Shown: positions 1 to 7,088, counted from the first letter of the stretch. The stretch: 8,849 bases of DNA from an uncultured Comamonadaceae bacterium (GCA_946482115.1 CAMLQP010000106.1:1-8849), one strand, 5' to 3'. Numbers and translations are program-made. The notes: a model not told the origin generated them from the sequence alone.

Positions 1-346
1 GCGGCGCGAAGCCCAGCTGCTGCGTGCCCCACAGCGCGGTGGCGGCCAGCTCCTCATTGACGCCGGGCTGGAACACGATGTTCTGGCCCTTGAGGTATTT
101 GGCGGCCTTCTGCAGCGCCTGGTCGTAGCCGCCGAGGGGGGAACCCCGGTAGCCGCTGATGAAGCCCGCCGTGTTCTTGCCCGTCAATGCGTCGCGCTGG
201 CGCTGCAGCATGGGCAGCTTGACCAGCGCCTGCACGCCGCTCATGAAGGCACGACCATGGTCCAGGCTGTACTTGTCATCGAGCGTGACGGTTTCGAGCG
301 CGCGGCGGATGTGTTCCGGCATTTCGCGCGAAAAGGGGGCATTCAT
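1..346 (-). CDS. Indolepyruvate:ferredoxin oxidoreductase, N-terminal part (cut by window edge)
   Basis: The first 115 residues are visible on the minus strand and the frame runs open off the left edge. The family oxidatively decarboxylates indolepyruvate and other aryl-pyruvates (transaminated aromatic amino acids) to aryl-acetyl-CoA, using thiamine diphosphate, iron-sulfur clusters and ferredoxin. Recognition rests on the stretches TLDDKYSLDHGRAFMSGVQA (about residues 21-40), GFISGYRGSPLGGYD (61-75) and FQPGVNEELAATALWGTQQ (92-110). These match my memory of the start of the large fused alpha/beta/gamma enzymes of Burkholderiales, usually well over 1,000 residues. The start is the ATG at 346-344, supported by an AGGAGA ribosome binding site at 360-355 with 8-nt spacing. 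Catalytic and cluster-binding regions lie outside the window, so their integrity is unknown. The gene is divergent from the c-di-GMP/Lrp gene pair. A related 2-oxoacid:ferredoxin oxidoreductase of different specificity is the main alternative. Confidence 0.9.
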   Translation of the reverse strand, partial: MNAPFSREMPEHIRRALETVTLDDKYSLDHGRAFMSGVQALVKLPMLQRQRDALTGKNTAGFISGYRGSPLGGYDQALQKAAKYLKGQNIVFQPGVNEELAATALWGTQQLGFAP

Positions 347-575
347 CGTGGGTGTCTCCTGGGAATGGCTGGCGCCTTGTGGGCAGCCGGGAGTCCGGAG
401 GCGCCGCGGTAACGGCACGCCCGAACCTCAAGTGGACAAAGTGTATGCCCGCCCGGGTGATATGTCTTTGCGTTTCGTGCCCTGAAAACCCCTGTTGGAA
501 AAAGAATCTTGCTCACTTTGATGGTGAAATGAAAAGGTATAGTTGCGGCGCCCCCACCGCATCCGAACAAGGACC
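347..575. promoter_or_regulatory. Divergent intergenic region between the oxidoreductase and the c-di-GMP enzyme
   Basis: This 229-bp stretch has no convincing gene. The half next to the oxidoreductase is GC-rich and carries its ribosome binding site (360-355) and two copies of the palindrome GGCGCC about 28 bp apart. The stretch from about 485 to 545 is clearly AT-rich for this genome and is the likely promoter zone. A short imperfect-palindrome candidate, TTTC-N7-GAAA, lies at 473-487; its 15-bp length is what Lrp-type sites have, but the sequence match is weak. No strong minus-strand sigma-70 promoter for the oxidoreductase was found by eye. Confidence 0.5.
517..543 (+). promoter_or_regulatory. 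Candidate sigma-70 promoter for the c-di-GMP enzyme gene
   Basis: A good -10 hexamer, TATAGT (538-543, five of six consensus bases), sits in the AT-rich patch. The nearest -35-like sequences, TTTGAT (517-522) and TTGATG (518-523), are at short spacings of 15 and 14 bp, so the match is one-sided. If used, transcription would begin near 550. That would exclude a TTG start at 543 and favour the GTG at 576. Confidence 0.35.
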
Positions 576-3500
576 GTGACACCACCGCCGCTCAGCCCCC
601 TGCCGCTCACGCTGACCCTGGCCCTGGTGTATGCCATGGCCGGCTGGGGCGCGCTGTGGGTTTCCATCCCGCCCGAATACGTCTCCCTGGTCTTCGTGCC
701 GGCTGGGCTGGCCCTGGGTGCGGTGCTGGCGTGGGGACCGCGCGCGCTGCCCGGCGTGGCGCTGGGCTCGCTGGCCATCAATGCCATGGCCAACGTCAAC
801 GCGGGCGTCCCCTGGGCGTCTTGGAACCTGCTGGCGGTGCCGGCGGGGGCCAGCGCGCAGGCCTGGTTCGGCGCGTGGCTGGTGCGGCGCTGGGTGGGCT
901 ACCCGAACGCGCTGGACACCCCGGGGCGCGTGGGCCTGTTCCTGCTGCTGGCGGCCCCGGTGGCCTGCCTGATCAATGCCAGCCTGTCGGTGCCGGTGCT
1001 GGTCGGCATCGGCGCCATTCCCGCCCCGGACGCGGTCTTCAGCTGGTGGAGCTGGTGGCTGGGCGACTCGCTGGGCGTGATCCTGTTCACCCCTCTGATG
1101 CTGGCGCTGTTTGGCGAACCGGCCGAGGCCTGGCGCCCGCGCCTGCGCACCGTGGCCCTGCCCATGGTGCTGGCGCTGCTGCTGGCGGGCGCCAGTTTCT
1201 ATCAGGTGCGCGCCGCCGAGGACCGCCACCTGTACGAAAGTTTCGACCTGGAAAGCCGCGAGCTCGCGCGCCTGCTGCAACGCCGGCTGGAGGCCCAGGC
1301 CGATGCGGTGATCGCGGTCGCCAAGCTCATGGAACTGACCGAACGCACCCGTCCGGCGGAGTTCCGCTCGGCCGTCGCGCCCTGGCTGGACCGGTACGCC
1401 GGCACCCAGAACTTTGGCTGGAGCCCCTATGTCACCGCCGAGGAGCGCCCTGGCTTCGAAGCCGCGCAGCGCGCCGCTGGCCGGCCGGATTTCGCGATCC
1501 TGGGCCGCGACACCCAGGGCCGCACCTTCCCGGCAGAGCCGGCGCCGGGTCACCTGCCGATCACCCTGGTGGAGCCGCTGGAGACCAACCGCTCGGTGGT
1601 GGGTCTGGACGTGATGGTCCTGCCCGCGACCTCCCAGGCCGTCCAGACCACCCAGATTTCCGGCCGCCCCGAAGTGACGCAGGCGCTGCGCCTGGTGCAG
1701 GAAAACCGCCAGCAGCGCGGCGTGGTGATGTACCACGCCGTTTTCCACGACGAGACGCCGGAGGACCCGCGGCGGCTCAAGGGTGTGGTCTCGGCCGTGT
1801 TCCGCATGGACGATGTGCTGCAGGCCGCGCTCGGCGCGGTCAACCCCGAGCGTCTGCAGCTGTGCCTCATGGACCCGCAGGGCCGCCCGGGCAACCAGCG
1901 CCTGGCCGGCGCCGAAGGTTGCGAAGGCCTGCAGCCGGGCAGCGTGGCGCTCTCGCTGCAGCTGCCGGTGCGCTTCGGCGACCGCTTCTGGGAGATCCGC
2001 TTCGACGCCGGCCCGGCCTACCGCAGCCAGAACCGCAGCTGGACTGCCTGGGCCACCATCGCCATCGGCCTGGGCGCGGTGGCCATGCTGGGCGCCTTCC
2101 TGATCGTCATCACCGGCCAGAGCCGGCGCACGCAGCAGCTGGTGGACCTGCGCACCGCCGAGCTGGCGGGCAGCAACGCGCGGCTCACGCAGCTCGCGCA
2201 CTTCGACCCGCTGACCGGCCTGTCCAACCGCAAGCACTGGATGGACCAGGCCGACGCCACGCTGGAGTCGGCCCGTCGGCATGGCGACGCCATGGCGGTG
2301 ATGTTCATCGACCTAGACCGCTTCAAGCACGTCAACGACAGCCTGGGCCACAGCATGGGCGACCGGCTGCTGGCCGCCGTGGCTGGCCGGCTGCGCGGCT
2401 GCCTGCGCGCACGCGACGTGCTGGCGCGCCTGGGCGGCGACGAGTTCGTCATCCTGCTGCCCCGGCTCAAGGGGCGCGAGGGCGCCACGGTGGCCGCGCG
2501 CAAGGTGATGGCCGCGCTGATGGAGCCGCTTCAGCTGGACCAGCACGAGCTGTCCGTCAGCGCCAGCGTCGGCCTGGCCTATTTTCCCGGCGACGGCGAG
2601 ACGGTGGAGACCCTGCTGCGCCACGCCGACACCGCCATGTACGCGGCCAAGGACGCCGGGCGCAACGGCTGGCGCTTCTTCTCCAACGAGATGAACGAGC
2701 ACCTGTCGCAGCGCATGTTCCTCGAGAACGGCCTGCGCCGCGCGCTGGCCCAGGGCGAGCTGTTCCTTGAATTCCAGCCCCAGGTGGAGACGCTCGGCGG
2801 CCGGCTGGTGGGTGCCGAGGCGCTGCTGCGCTGGCGCCACCCCGAACGCGGGCTGATCCCGCCCGACCGCTTCATCCCCGTGGCCGAGGACAGCGGCCTG
2901 ATCGAGCCGCTGGGCCAGTGGGTGCTGGAGCAGGCCTGCCGCCAGCTCAGGGCCTGGGAAGACGCCGGCCTGCGCGGGCTCAACCTGGCCATCAACATCT
3001 CGGCGCTGGAGTTCAACCGCCCGCAGTTCCTGCCCCGCGTGCGCGAGACGCTGGCGGTCACCGGCGCGCCAGCCGCGCAGATCGAGCTTGAGCTCACCGA
3101 AAGCCTGCTGATGCAGGCCCTGCCCGACCTCAACGAGCGCCTGGGCGAGCTGACCGCGCTGGGCCTGAGCCTGTCGCTCGACGACTTCGGCACCGGCTAC
3201 TCCAGCCTGGGCTACCTCAAGCGGCTGCCGCTCAAGCACCTCAAGATCGACCGCAGCTTCGTGGCCGACGTGCCGGGCAACGTCGAGGGCGAGGCCATCA
3301 TCCGCGCCACCCTGTCCATGGCGCACGACCTGGGCCTGGCGGTGGTGGCCGAGGGCGTGGAACACGAGAGCCAGCGCGATTTCCTGCTCGGCCACGGCTG
3401 CGAGCTGCTGCAGGGCTGGTGGGTGGCGCGACCAATGGCGGCGGCCGATTTCGAGGCCTGGTGGCGCGCCAGCCTGTCGCGCCGGGAAGTGAAAACATGA
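576..3500 (+). CDS. MASE1-CHASE-GGDEF-EAL membrane c-di-GMP cyclase/phosphodiesterase
   Basis: A predicted inner-membrane signalling enzyme of 974 residues that can in principle both make c-di-GMP from GTP (GGDEF) and degrade it to pGpG (EAL). Residues about 8-212 are hydrophobic with roughly seven membrane segments (MASE1 type). About 213-485 form a periplasmic CHASE-like sensor, followed by a last membrane segment at about 489-513. The GGDEF domain (about 537-700) has an intact GGDEF at 620-624 and an inhibitory-site RxxD (RARD, 611-614) five residues before it. The EAL domain (about 712-965) keeps E748 of EAL, N807, E842 of ELTES, D869-D870 of DDFGTG, K890, E926 of EGVE and Q946, so both activities look possible. 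The sensed ligand is unknown. The GTG start has AAGGA only 2 nt upstream. A TTG at 543 in the same frame has AAAAGG 5 nt upstream and is the alternative, giving 985 residues with an Arg-rich extra N-terminus. Its stop overlaps the next gene's ATG. Confidence 0.93.
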   Translation: MTPPPLSPLPLTLTLALVYAMAGWGALWVSIPPEYVSLVFVPAGLALGAVLAWGPRALPGVALGSLAINAMANVNAGVPWASWNLLAVPAGASAQAWFGAWLVRRWVGYPNALDTPGRVGLFLLLAAPVACLINASLSVPVLVGIGAIPAPDAVFSWWSWWLGDSLGVILFTPLMLALFGEPAEAWRPRLRTVALPMVLALLLAGASFYQVRAAEDRHLYESFDLESRELARLLQRRLEAQADAVIAVAKLMELTERTRPAEFRSAVAPWLDRYAGTQNFGWSPYVTAEERPGFEAAQRAAGRPDFAILGRDTQGRTFPAEPAPGHLPITLVEPLETNRSVVGLDVMVLPATSQAVQTTQISGRPEVTQALRLVQENRQQRGVVMYHAVFHDETPEDPRRLKGVVSAVFRMDDVLQAALGAVNPERLQLCLMDPQGRPGNQRLAGAEGCEGLQPGSVALSLQLPVRFGDRFWEIRFDAGPAYRSQNRSWTAWATIAIGLGAVAMLGAFLIVITGQSRRTQQLVDLRTAELAGSNARLTQLAHFDPLTGLSNRKHWMDQADATLESARRHGDAMAVMFIDLDRFKHVNDSLGHSMGDRLLAAVAGRLRGCLRARDVLARLGGDEFVILLPRLKGREGATVAARKVMAALMEPLQLDQHELSVSASVGLAYFPGDGETVETLLRHADTAMYAAKDAGRNGWRFFSNEMNEHLSQRMFLENGLRRALAQGELFLEFQPQVETLGGRLVGAEALLRWRHPERGLIPPDRFIPVAEDSGLIEPLGQWVLEQACRQLRAWEDAGLRGLNLAINISALEFNRPQFLPRVRETLAVTGAPAAQIELELTESLLMQALPDLNERLGELTALGLSLSLDDFGTGYSSLGYLKRLPLKHLKIDRSFVADVPGNVEGEAIIRATLSMAHDLGLAVVAEGVEHESQRDFLLGHGCELLQGWWVARPMAAADFEAWWRASLSRREVKT

Positions 3501-3973
3501 ACGGCCTGGACAAGTTCGACGTCGCCATCCTCAACGAGCTGCAGAGCGACGGCCGGCTCACCAACGCCGAGCTGGCCCAGCGCGTGGGCCTGTCGGCCGC
3601 GCCCTGCTGGCGGCGCGTGCGCGCGCTCGAGGAATCCGGCTACATCAAGGGCTACCGCGCCGAGATCGACCGCCACAAGATCGGCCTGGGCGTGCTGGCT
3701 TTCGTTCGGCTGAGCGCCGAGCGCAACACCGGCGACGAGACCCGCAGGCTCGAAGAGGCCATCCAGCGCCTGCCCGAGGTGGTGGCCTGCCACTACATCA
3801 GCGGCACCGGCACCTTCGAGCTGCAGGTGGTGGCGCAGGATCTCGACAGCTTTTCGCGCTTTGCGCTGCAGCACCTGATCAACCTGCCCAACGTCAAAGA
3901 CCTGCAGACCAGCTTTTCGCTGGGCGAGGTCAAGTCCAGCGCCGCGCTGCCGCTGACGCACCTGAAGAAATAG
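3497..3973 (+). CDS. Lrp/AsnC-family transcriptional regulator
   Basis: A 158-residue protein of normal length for the family, which binds DNA as dimers or octamers and usually senses amino acids through its C-terminal RAM domain. The N-terminal winged helix-turn-helix covers about residues 4-60 (LDKFDVAILNELQSDGRLTN, then AELAQRVGLSAAPCWRRVRA). The RAM domain covers about 68-145, including YISGTGTFELQVVAQDLDSF near 100-119. The ATG at 3497 overlaps the TGA of the upstream c-di-GMP gene (ATGA), and GGGAAG lies 7 nt before it. Co-transcription and translational coupling are therefore likely. A longer in-frame reading upstream would run through the end of the c-di-GMP gene and is not supported. 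The target is unknown. Given the indolepyruvate oxidoreductase upstream, aromatic amino-acid breakdown is a reasonable guess from position only. Confidence 0.93.
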   Translation: MNGLDKFDVAILNELQSDGRLTNAELAQRVGLSAAPCWRRVRALEESGYIKGYRAEIDRHKIGLGVLAFVRLSAERNTGDETRRLEEAIQRLPEVVACHYISGTGTFELQVVAQDLDSFSRFALQHLINLPNVKDLQTSFSLGEVKSSAALPLTHLKK

Positions 3974-3977
3974 GCGC

Positions 3978-4009
3978 GCGGCTCAGTGCCGCACGGTGCT
4001 CTCGAGCAC
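3978..4009. terminator. Tandem short inverted repeats at a convergent gene junction
   Basis: Directly after the Lrp-type gene stop, GCGGC (3978-3982) and GCCGC (3988-3992) form a perfect 5-bp stem whose loop holds the MFS stop codon. GTGCTC (3996-4001) and GAGCAC (4004-4009) form a second stem within the MFS 3' end. Neither is followed by a T-run on either strand, so classical intrinsic termination is doubtful. They may only block or stabilise the 3' ends of the converging transcripts. Confidence 0.25.
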
Positions 4010-5614
4010 GGAGCGCGTGATCACCGGCGGCGCGTCGCCGATGTGGAAAGTCAGCTTGCGGTCGCGCAGGACGACATCGGCCGCCGTCACGCGCTCGAAG
4101 CGGCGCAGGTGCTCGGTCCACGACTCGTCAATGATCTGCTCGACGAAGCGCCCGGGCTGGTTGATGTCGCGCAGCAGCTCCCAGGCCAGCGCACCCTGGC
4201 GCAGGCGGCTGCGGCGGCTCTCCTGCATCAGCTCGCGGAATTCGTCCGCGCGGGCCGGGTCGATGAGGTACTCGATGGTCACCAGCACCTGACCGGTGGC
4301 CGGCGGCGCCTCGGCCTGCGGCTGCTTGAACACGAGCGACGGGGTCAGGTCTTCCTCGAGGCCGCGGTCGCCACCCATAAGGCGCTGTGCCAGCGCTATC
4401 GCCAGCACGCCGGTCACAGCCGCGATGCCGACGCTGACATGCACGTCGCTCAACGTGGCCACCTGGCCCCACAACGCCGCACCCAGCGCGCTGCCGCCCA
4501 TGATGGCCATCTGGTAGGTGGACATGCCGCGCGCGCGCACCCAGTCCGGCAGCGCCATCTGGGCCGAGACCGACAGCGAATTGGCCACCGATATCCAGGC
4601 CATGCCGCCGGCGAACATGGCCGGCACCGCCAGCCACAGGTTGGTGGTCAGCGCCATCGCCATCATGGCCAGCGACTGCAGCGCCGCGCCGCCCAGCACC
4701 ACCTGGCGGCTCGGAAAGCGCCGGCGCACGTGCGGCATCAGCAGCACCGCGGTGATGGCACCGGCCCCCATGGTGGCCAGCAGCAGGGTGAAGGTGCCGG
4801 CGCCGCCGCCATCGAGCGCCTGAGCCAGCAGCGGCAGCAGCGCCATCAGGGCGGTGGAATGGAAGAAGAACAGCGCGATCTGCATCAGCACCGCGCGCAG
4901 CCGCGCCGACTGGGCCACGAACTGCACGCCCACCCGCATGGCGCTCCAGAGCCGCTCGCGGCCCAGCGGGCTGGCCACGTGCTCGCGCCGCCAGCGCCAT
5001 ACGGTGAAGGCCGCCGCCAGCGCCAGCACGGCGTTGAGCACGAACACCCAGGCGCTGCCGGCGGCGGCGATCAGCGCGCCCGCCAGCAGCGGCCCGACGA
5101 TGCGCGAGGCGTTCATGGACAGACCATTGAGCGCCAGCGCCTGGGGCAGCTGCGAGCGCGGCACCAGCTCCGGGACGATGGCCGAGAACACCGGCCAGCG
5201 CAGCGCCAGGCCGATGCCGTTGGCGAACACCAGGGCCAGCAGCAGCGGTGGCGTCATCGCCCCGGTCAGCACCACCACGCACAGCAGCACCGCGACCGTG
5301 CCGAGCCAGAACTGCGTCACCAGCAGGAAGCGGCGGCGGTCCAGGATGTCGGCCAGCGCGCCGCTGGGCAGCCCGAGCAGGAAGACCGGCAGCGTGGCTG
5401 CCGTCTGCACCAGAGCCACCCACAGCGGCTTGGTGGTCAGCGAGGTCATGAGCCAGGCCGCGGCCACGTCGTTCATCCACATGGAGACGTTGGCGATCAG
5501 CCAGGTGGTCCACAGCAGGCGGAAGTTGGGGTAGCTCAGCGGCGCAAAGGCCGCCAGGCGCGCCGGTCCGGCGGGGGCGGCGCCGGCGGCGTGTCGTGGG
5601 TCTTCTTCGGGCAT
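3983..5614 (-). CDS. MFS transporter (MFS_3/EntS-like) with C-terminal ABM-like domain
   Basis: A 543-residue predicted inner-membrane proton-driven exporter. The first ~20 residues are Pro/Ala-rich and cytoplasmic. About residues 25-415 form the transporter, with the N-terminal signature YPNFRLLWTTWLIANVSMW and the loop 2-3 motif GALADILDRRRF characteristic of MFS. The C-terminal ~100 residues (about 440-540, from VLVTIEYLIDPARADEFREL) are soluble and resemble the antibiotic biosynthesis monooxygenase-like dimeric alpha-beta barrel. I recall this combination from MFS_3-type proteins (Pfam PF05977), so it is not a chance fusion. The substrate is unknown; relatives export siderophores or other small molecules. 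The ATG at 5614 is the first start codon after an in-frame TAG at 5638-5636, and no Shine-Dalgarno sequence precedes it. The gene converges on the Lrp-type gene (9-bp gap) and diverges from the stress-protein gene. Confidence 0.92.
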   Translation of the reverse strand: MPEEDPRHAAGAAPAGPARLAAFAPLSYPNFRLLWTTWLIANVSMWMNDVAAAWLMTSLTTKPLWVALVQTAATLPVFLLGLPSGALADILDRRRFLLVTQFWLGTVAVLLCVVVLTGAMTPPLLLALVFANGIGLALRWPVFSAIVPELVPRSQLPQALALNGLSMNASRIVGPLLAGALIAAAGSAWVFVLNAVLALAAAFTVWRWRREHVASPLGRERLWSAMRVGVQFVAQSARLRAVLMQIALFFFHSTALMALLPLLAQALDGGGAGTFTLLLATMGAGAITAVLLMPHVRRRFPSRQVVLGGAALQSLAMMAMALTTNLWLAVPAMFAGGMAWISVANSLSVSAQMALPDWVRARGMSTYQMAIMGGSALGAALWGQVATLSDVHVSVGIAAVTGVLAIALAQRLMGGDRGLEEDLTPSLVFKQPQAEAPPATGQVLVTIEYLIDPARADEFRELMQESRRSRLRQGALAWELLRDINQPGRFVEQIIDESWTEHLRRFERVTAADVVLRDRKLTFHIGDAPPVITRSVLESTVRH

Positions 5615-5683
5615 GGCGCGTATTGTGCGCCCGGCCTATGATGGGCTTCACAAGCGGGGACTTTCCCGCCAAGGAGGCCGACC
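5615..5683. promoter_or_regulatory. Divergent promoter region of MFS and universal stress protein genes
   Basis: This 69-bp spacer serves both genes. On the plus strand TATGAT (5637-5642) is a five-of-six -10 match without a clear -35. It would start the usp mRNA near 5649, leaving a leader of about 35 nt. That leader contains a short hairpin (GCGGG 5654-5658, CCCGC 5665-5669) ending just before the Shine-Dalgarno AAGGAGG (5671-5677), which is 6 nt from the ATG. On the minus strand CACAAT (5627-5622) is a weak -10 that would start transcription almost at the MFS ATG. Confidence 0.4.
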
Positions 5684-6166
5684 ATGAAGATTCTGGTGCC
5701 GGTGGATGGATCCGAGCTGTCGCACGACGCGCTCGCGCGTGCGCTGGATCTGGTGCGCGGCGGCTTGCGTGCCGAACTCGTGCTGGCCAACGTGCAGGAG
5801 CCCGCCAGCCTTTACGAAATGGTGACAGCCCCCGACCCGGCCACGCTGGACGAGGTCGGCGAAGGCGCGGGCCGGCACCTGCTCGCCCCCGCCGTGGCCA
5901 TGGCCGAAGCGGCCGGCGTGGCCCACGAGGCCGAGGTCGGGCGCGGCGACCCGGCGCGCACGCTGATCGAGATCGCCGAACGCCATGGCTGCGACCTGGT
6001 GGTGATGGGCGCCCATGGCCGGGGCGCGGTGCGCCGCGCGCTGATGGGCTCGGTCTCGCTGGAAGTGGTGCGCCTGAGCCCCGTGCCGGTGATGCTGGTC
6101 AAACACCCCGAAACCGACGACGCGGCCGAGCAGGTGGCCGCCGAGACCGCGGACGACGGGTCCTGA
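5684..6166 (+). CDS. Universal stress protein (UspA family), ATP-binding type
   Basis: A 160-residue cytoplasmic single-domain Usp protein. The N-terminus MKILVPVDGSELSHDALARA carries the conserved Asp (D8) that contacts adenine in ATP-binding members. The C-terminal signature G-2x-G-9x-G-S is complete (G109-A-H-G112, then G122-S123), followed by the core strand PVPVMLVK. This places it in the nucleotide-binding subgroup rather than the UspA-type non-binders. The last ~18 residues are an acidic/alanine-rich tail beyond the usual domain end. The ATG at 5684 has an almost perfect Shine-Dalgarno AAGGAGG with 6-nt spacing, which suggests efficient translation. It stands alone, divergent from the MFS gene and convergent with the LysR-type gene (13-bp gap). 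Members help cells through starvation, oxygen or oxidative stress; the specific role here cannot be read from the sequence. Confidence 0.95.
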   Translation: MKILVPVDGSELSHDALARALDLVRGGLRAELVLANVQEPASLYEMVTAPDPATLDEVGEGAGRHLLAPAVAMAEAAGVAHEAEVGRGDPARTLIEIAERHGCDLVVMGAHGRGAVRRALMGSVSLEVVRLSPVPVMLVKHPETDDAAEQVAAETADDGS

Positions 6167-6179
6167 ACCCCGGCACGCC

Positions 6180-7088
6180 TCAGCCGCGCAGCCACGCCAC
6201 CAGGTGTTCGGCCACGCCTTCGGCCGCCGGCGAGGCGCGCCGCGTGCTGCGGTAGAGGCAGACCTGGCGCACCACCTCGGGTCCGACGATACGCCGCATC
6301 TCCAGCCCCAGCCGCTCGGCCAGCACGGCCACGTAGGCGGGCGAAACCGTCGCCGCCAGCCCGGCGGCGGCCATGCCCAGCGCGGTCGATATCTGCTGGA
6401 CCACCTCGATGGACGCCAGGCGCTCGTGCACCGGCAGCTCCGGCCGGGCCGGCGCCAGATGGTGCTCGTGGTCGCGCCCGCTGGCCACCAGCGGCACGCC
6501 GCGCAGCGCGGCCCAGCGCACCTCGCGGCGCGCGGCCAGCGGGTGGTCGGGCCGGCACCACAGCACCCAGGGGCTGTCGAACAGCGGTTCCCGCCGCACC
6601 GATTCGCCGCAGGCACGGTCGGGCCCCACGGCCAGATCGGCCTCGCCGCTGTCCACGCAGTCCACCAGCTGTTCCACCGACGCATCCACCAGCCGCACCA
6701 CCACCTTGGGCCGGCGCGTGCGGTAATCGGCCAGTGCGGCCGGCAGCATCATGGCCGCGATCACCGGCGGCGCGGCCACGCGCACCACGCCCGCCGCCCG
6801 GTGGCGCACGTCGTCGGCCGCGAGTTCGGCGCGACGCATCTGCTCCAGCGCCGCGCGCGCGCTGCCCAGGAACTCCTGCCCGGCCGGCAGCAACGCCACC
6901 TGGCGCGTGCTGCGCTCGAACAGCCGGAAATCCAGCAGCGCCTCCAGCTCTCCCACCAGCTGGCTGACCGCCGAGGGGGTGAGCGCCAGCCGCTCGCCGG
7001 CTGCCTTGAACGACAGCAGGTCGGCCACGGCGACGAAGGCATCCAGCTGGCGAAGGGTGAAACGGGGCAAGGTCACGGATGGACTCAT
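6180..7088 (-). CDS. LysR-type transcriptional regulator
   Basis: A 302-residue protein of typical LysR length. The N-terminal winged helix-turn-helix spans about residues 9-68 (FTLRQLDAFVAVADLLSFKA, then LTPSAVSQLVGELEALLDFR and LFERSTRQVALLPAG), followed by the linker helix. A periplasmic-binding-protein-like effector domain covers about 95-300. The ligand is not predictable. It is divergent from the aldolase/reductase pair, the classic layout for a LysR activator of those genes, and a T-N11-A box lies right between them. The ATG at 7088 has no Shine-Dalgarno sequence, and an in-frame TAA (7094-7092) closes the frame two codons upstream. A GTG at codon 5 is the only close alternative. Binding at the box would overlap its own start region, which fits negative autoregulation. 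Confidence 0.93.
   Translation of the reverse strand: MSPSVTLPRFTLRQLDAFVAVADLLSFKAAGERLALTPSAVSQLVGELEALLDFRLFERSTRQVALLPAGQEFLGSARAALEQMRRAELAADDVRHRAAGVVRVAAPPVIAAMMLPAALADYRTRRPKVVVRLVDASVEQLVDCVDSGEADLAVGPDRACGESVRREPLFDSPWVLWCRPDHPLAARREVRWAALRGVPLVASGRDHEHHLAPARPELPVHERLASIEVVQQISTALGMAAAGLAATVSPAYVAVLAERLGLEMRRIVGPEVVRQVCLYRSTRRASPAAEGVAEHLVAWLRG

Noticed and set aside
373..406. Two GGCGCC palindromes about 28 bp apart
   Set aside because: GGCGCC is a common hexamer at this GC content, and nothing ties the pair to a regulator.
465..490. Possible sigma-54 promoter (GGCAC... on the minus strand near 483-479)
   Set aside because: The required GC element with TTGC at the correct 12-region spacing is missing; only GCAAAG is present.
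513..2282. 589-residue open frame on the minus strand inside the c-di-GMP enzyme gene
   Set aside because: It is antisense to a gene with clear conserved domains, has a low-complexity His/Gln/Arg/Ala-rich composition, and such long open shadows are expected at this GC content.
656..2770. 704-residue plus-strand open frame overlapping the c-di-GMP enzyme
   Set aside because: It is rich in Gly/Ala/Arg/Pro without any recognisable motif, and lies out of frame with a gene that has intact GGDEF and EAL motifs.
3419..3496. N-terminal extension of the Lrp-type regulator by 26 residues
   Set aside because: The extension lies wholly within the end of the c-di-GMP gene in another frame, while the ATG at 3497 has a good ribosome binding site and gives the normal family length.
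3986..5641. 551-residue plus-strand open frame antisense to the whole MFS gene
   Set aside because: Its composition is His/Gln/Arg-rich repeats with no domain, while the opposite strand has a coherent membrane transporter; it would also overlap the divergent promoter.
5656..5667. GGGGACTTTCCC, which matches the eukaryotic NF-kappaB site
   Set aside because: NF-kappaB does not exist in bacteria; the match is explained by the small GCGGG/CCCGC hairpin and chance.
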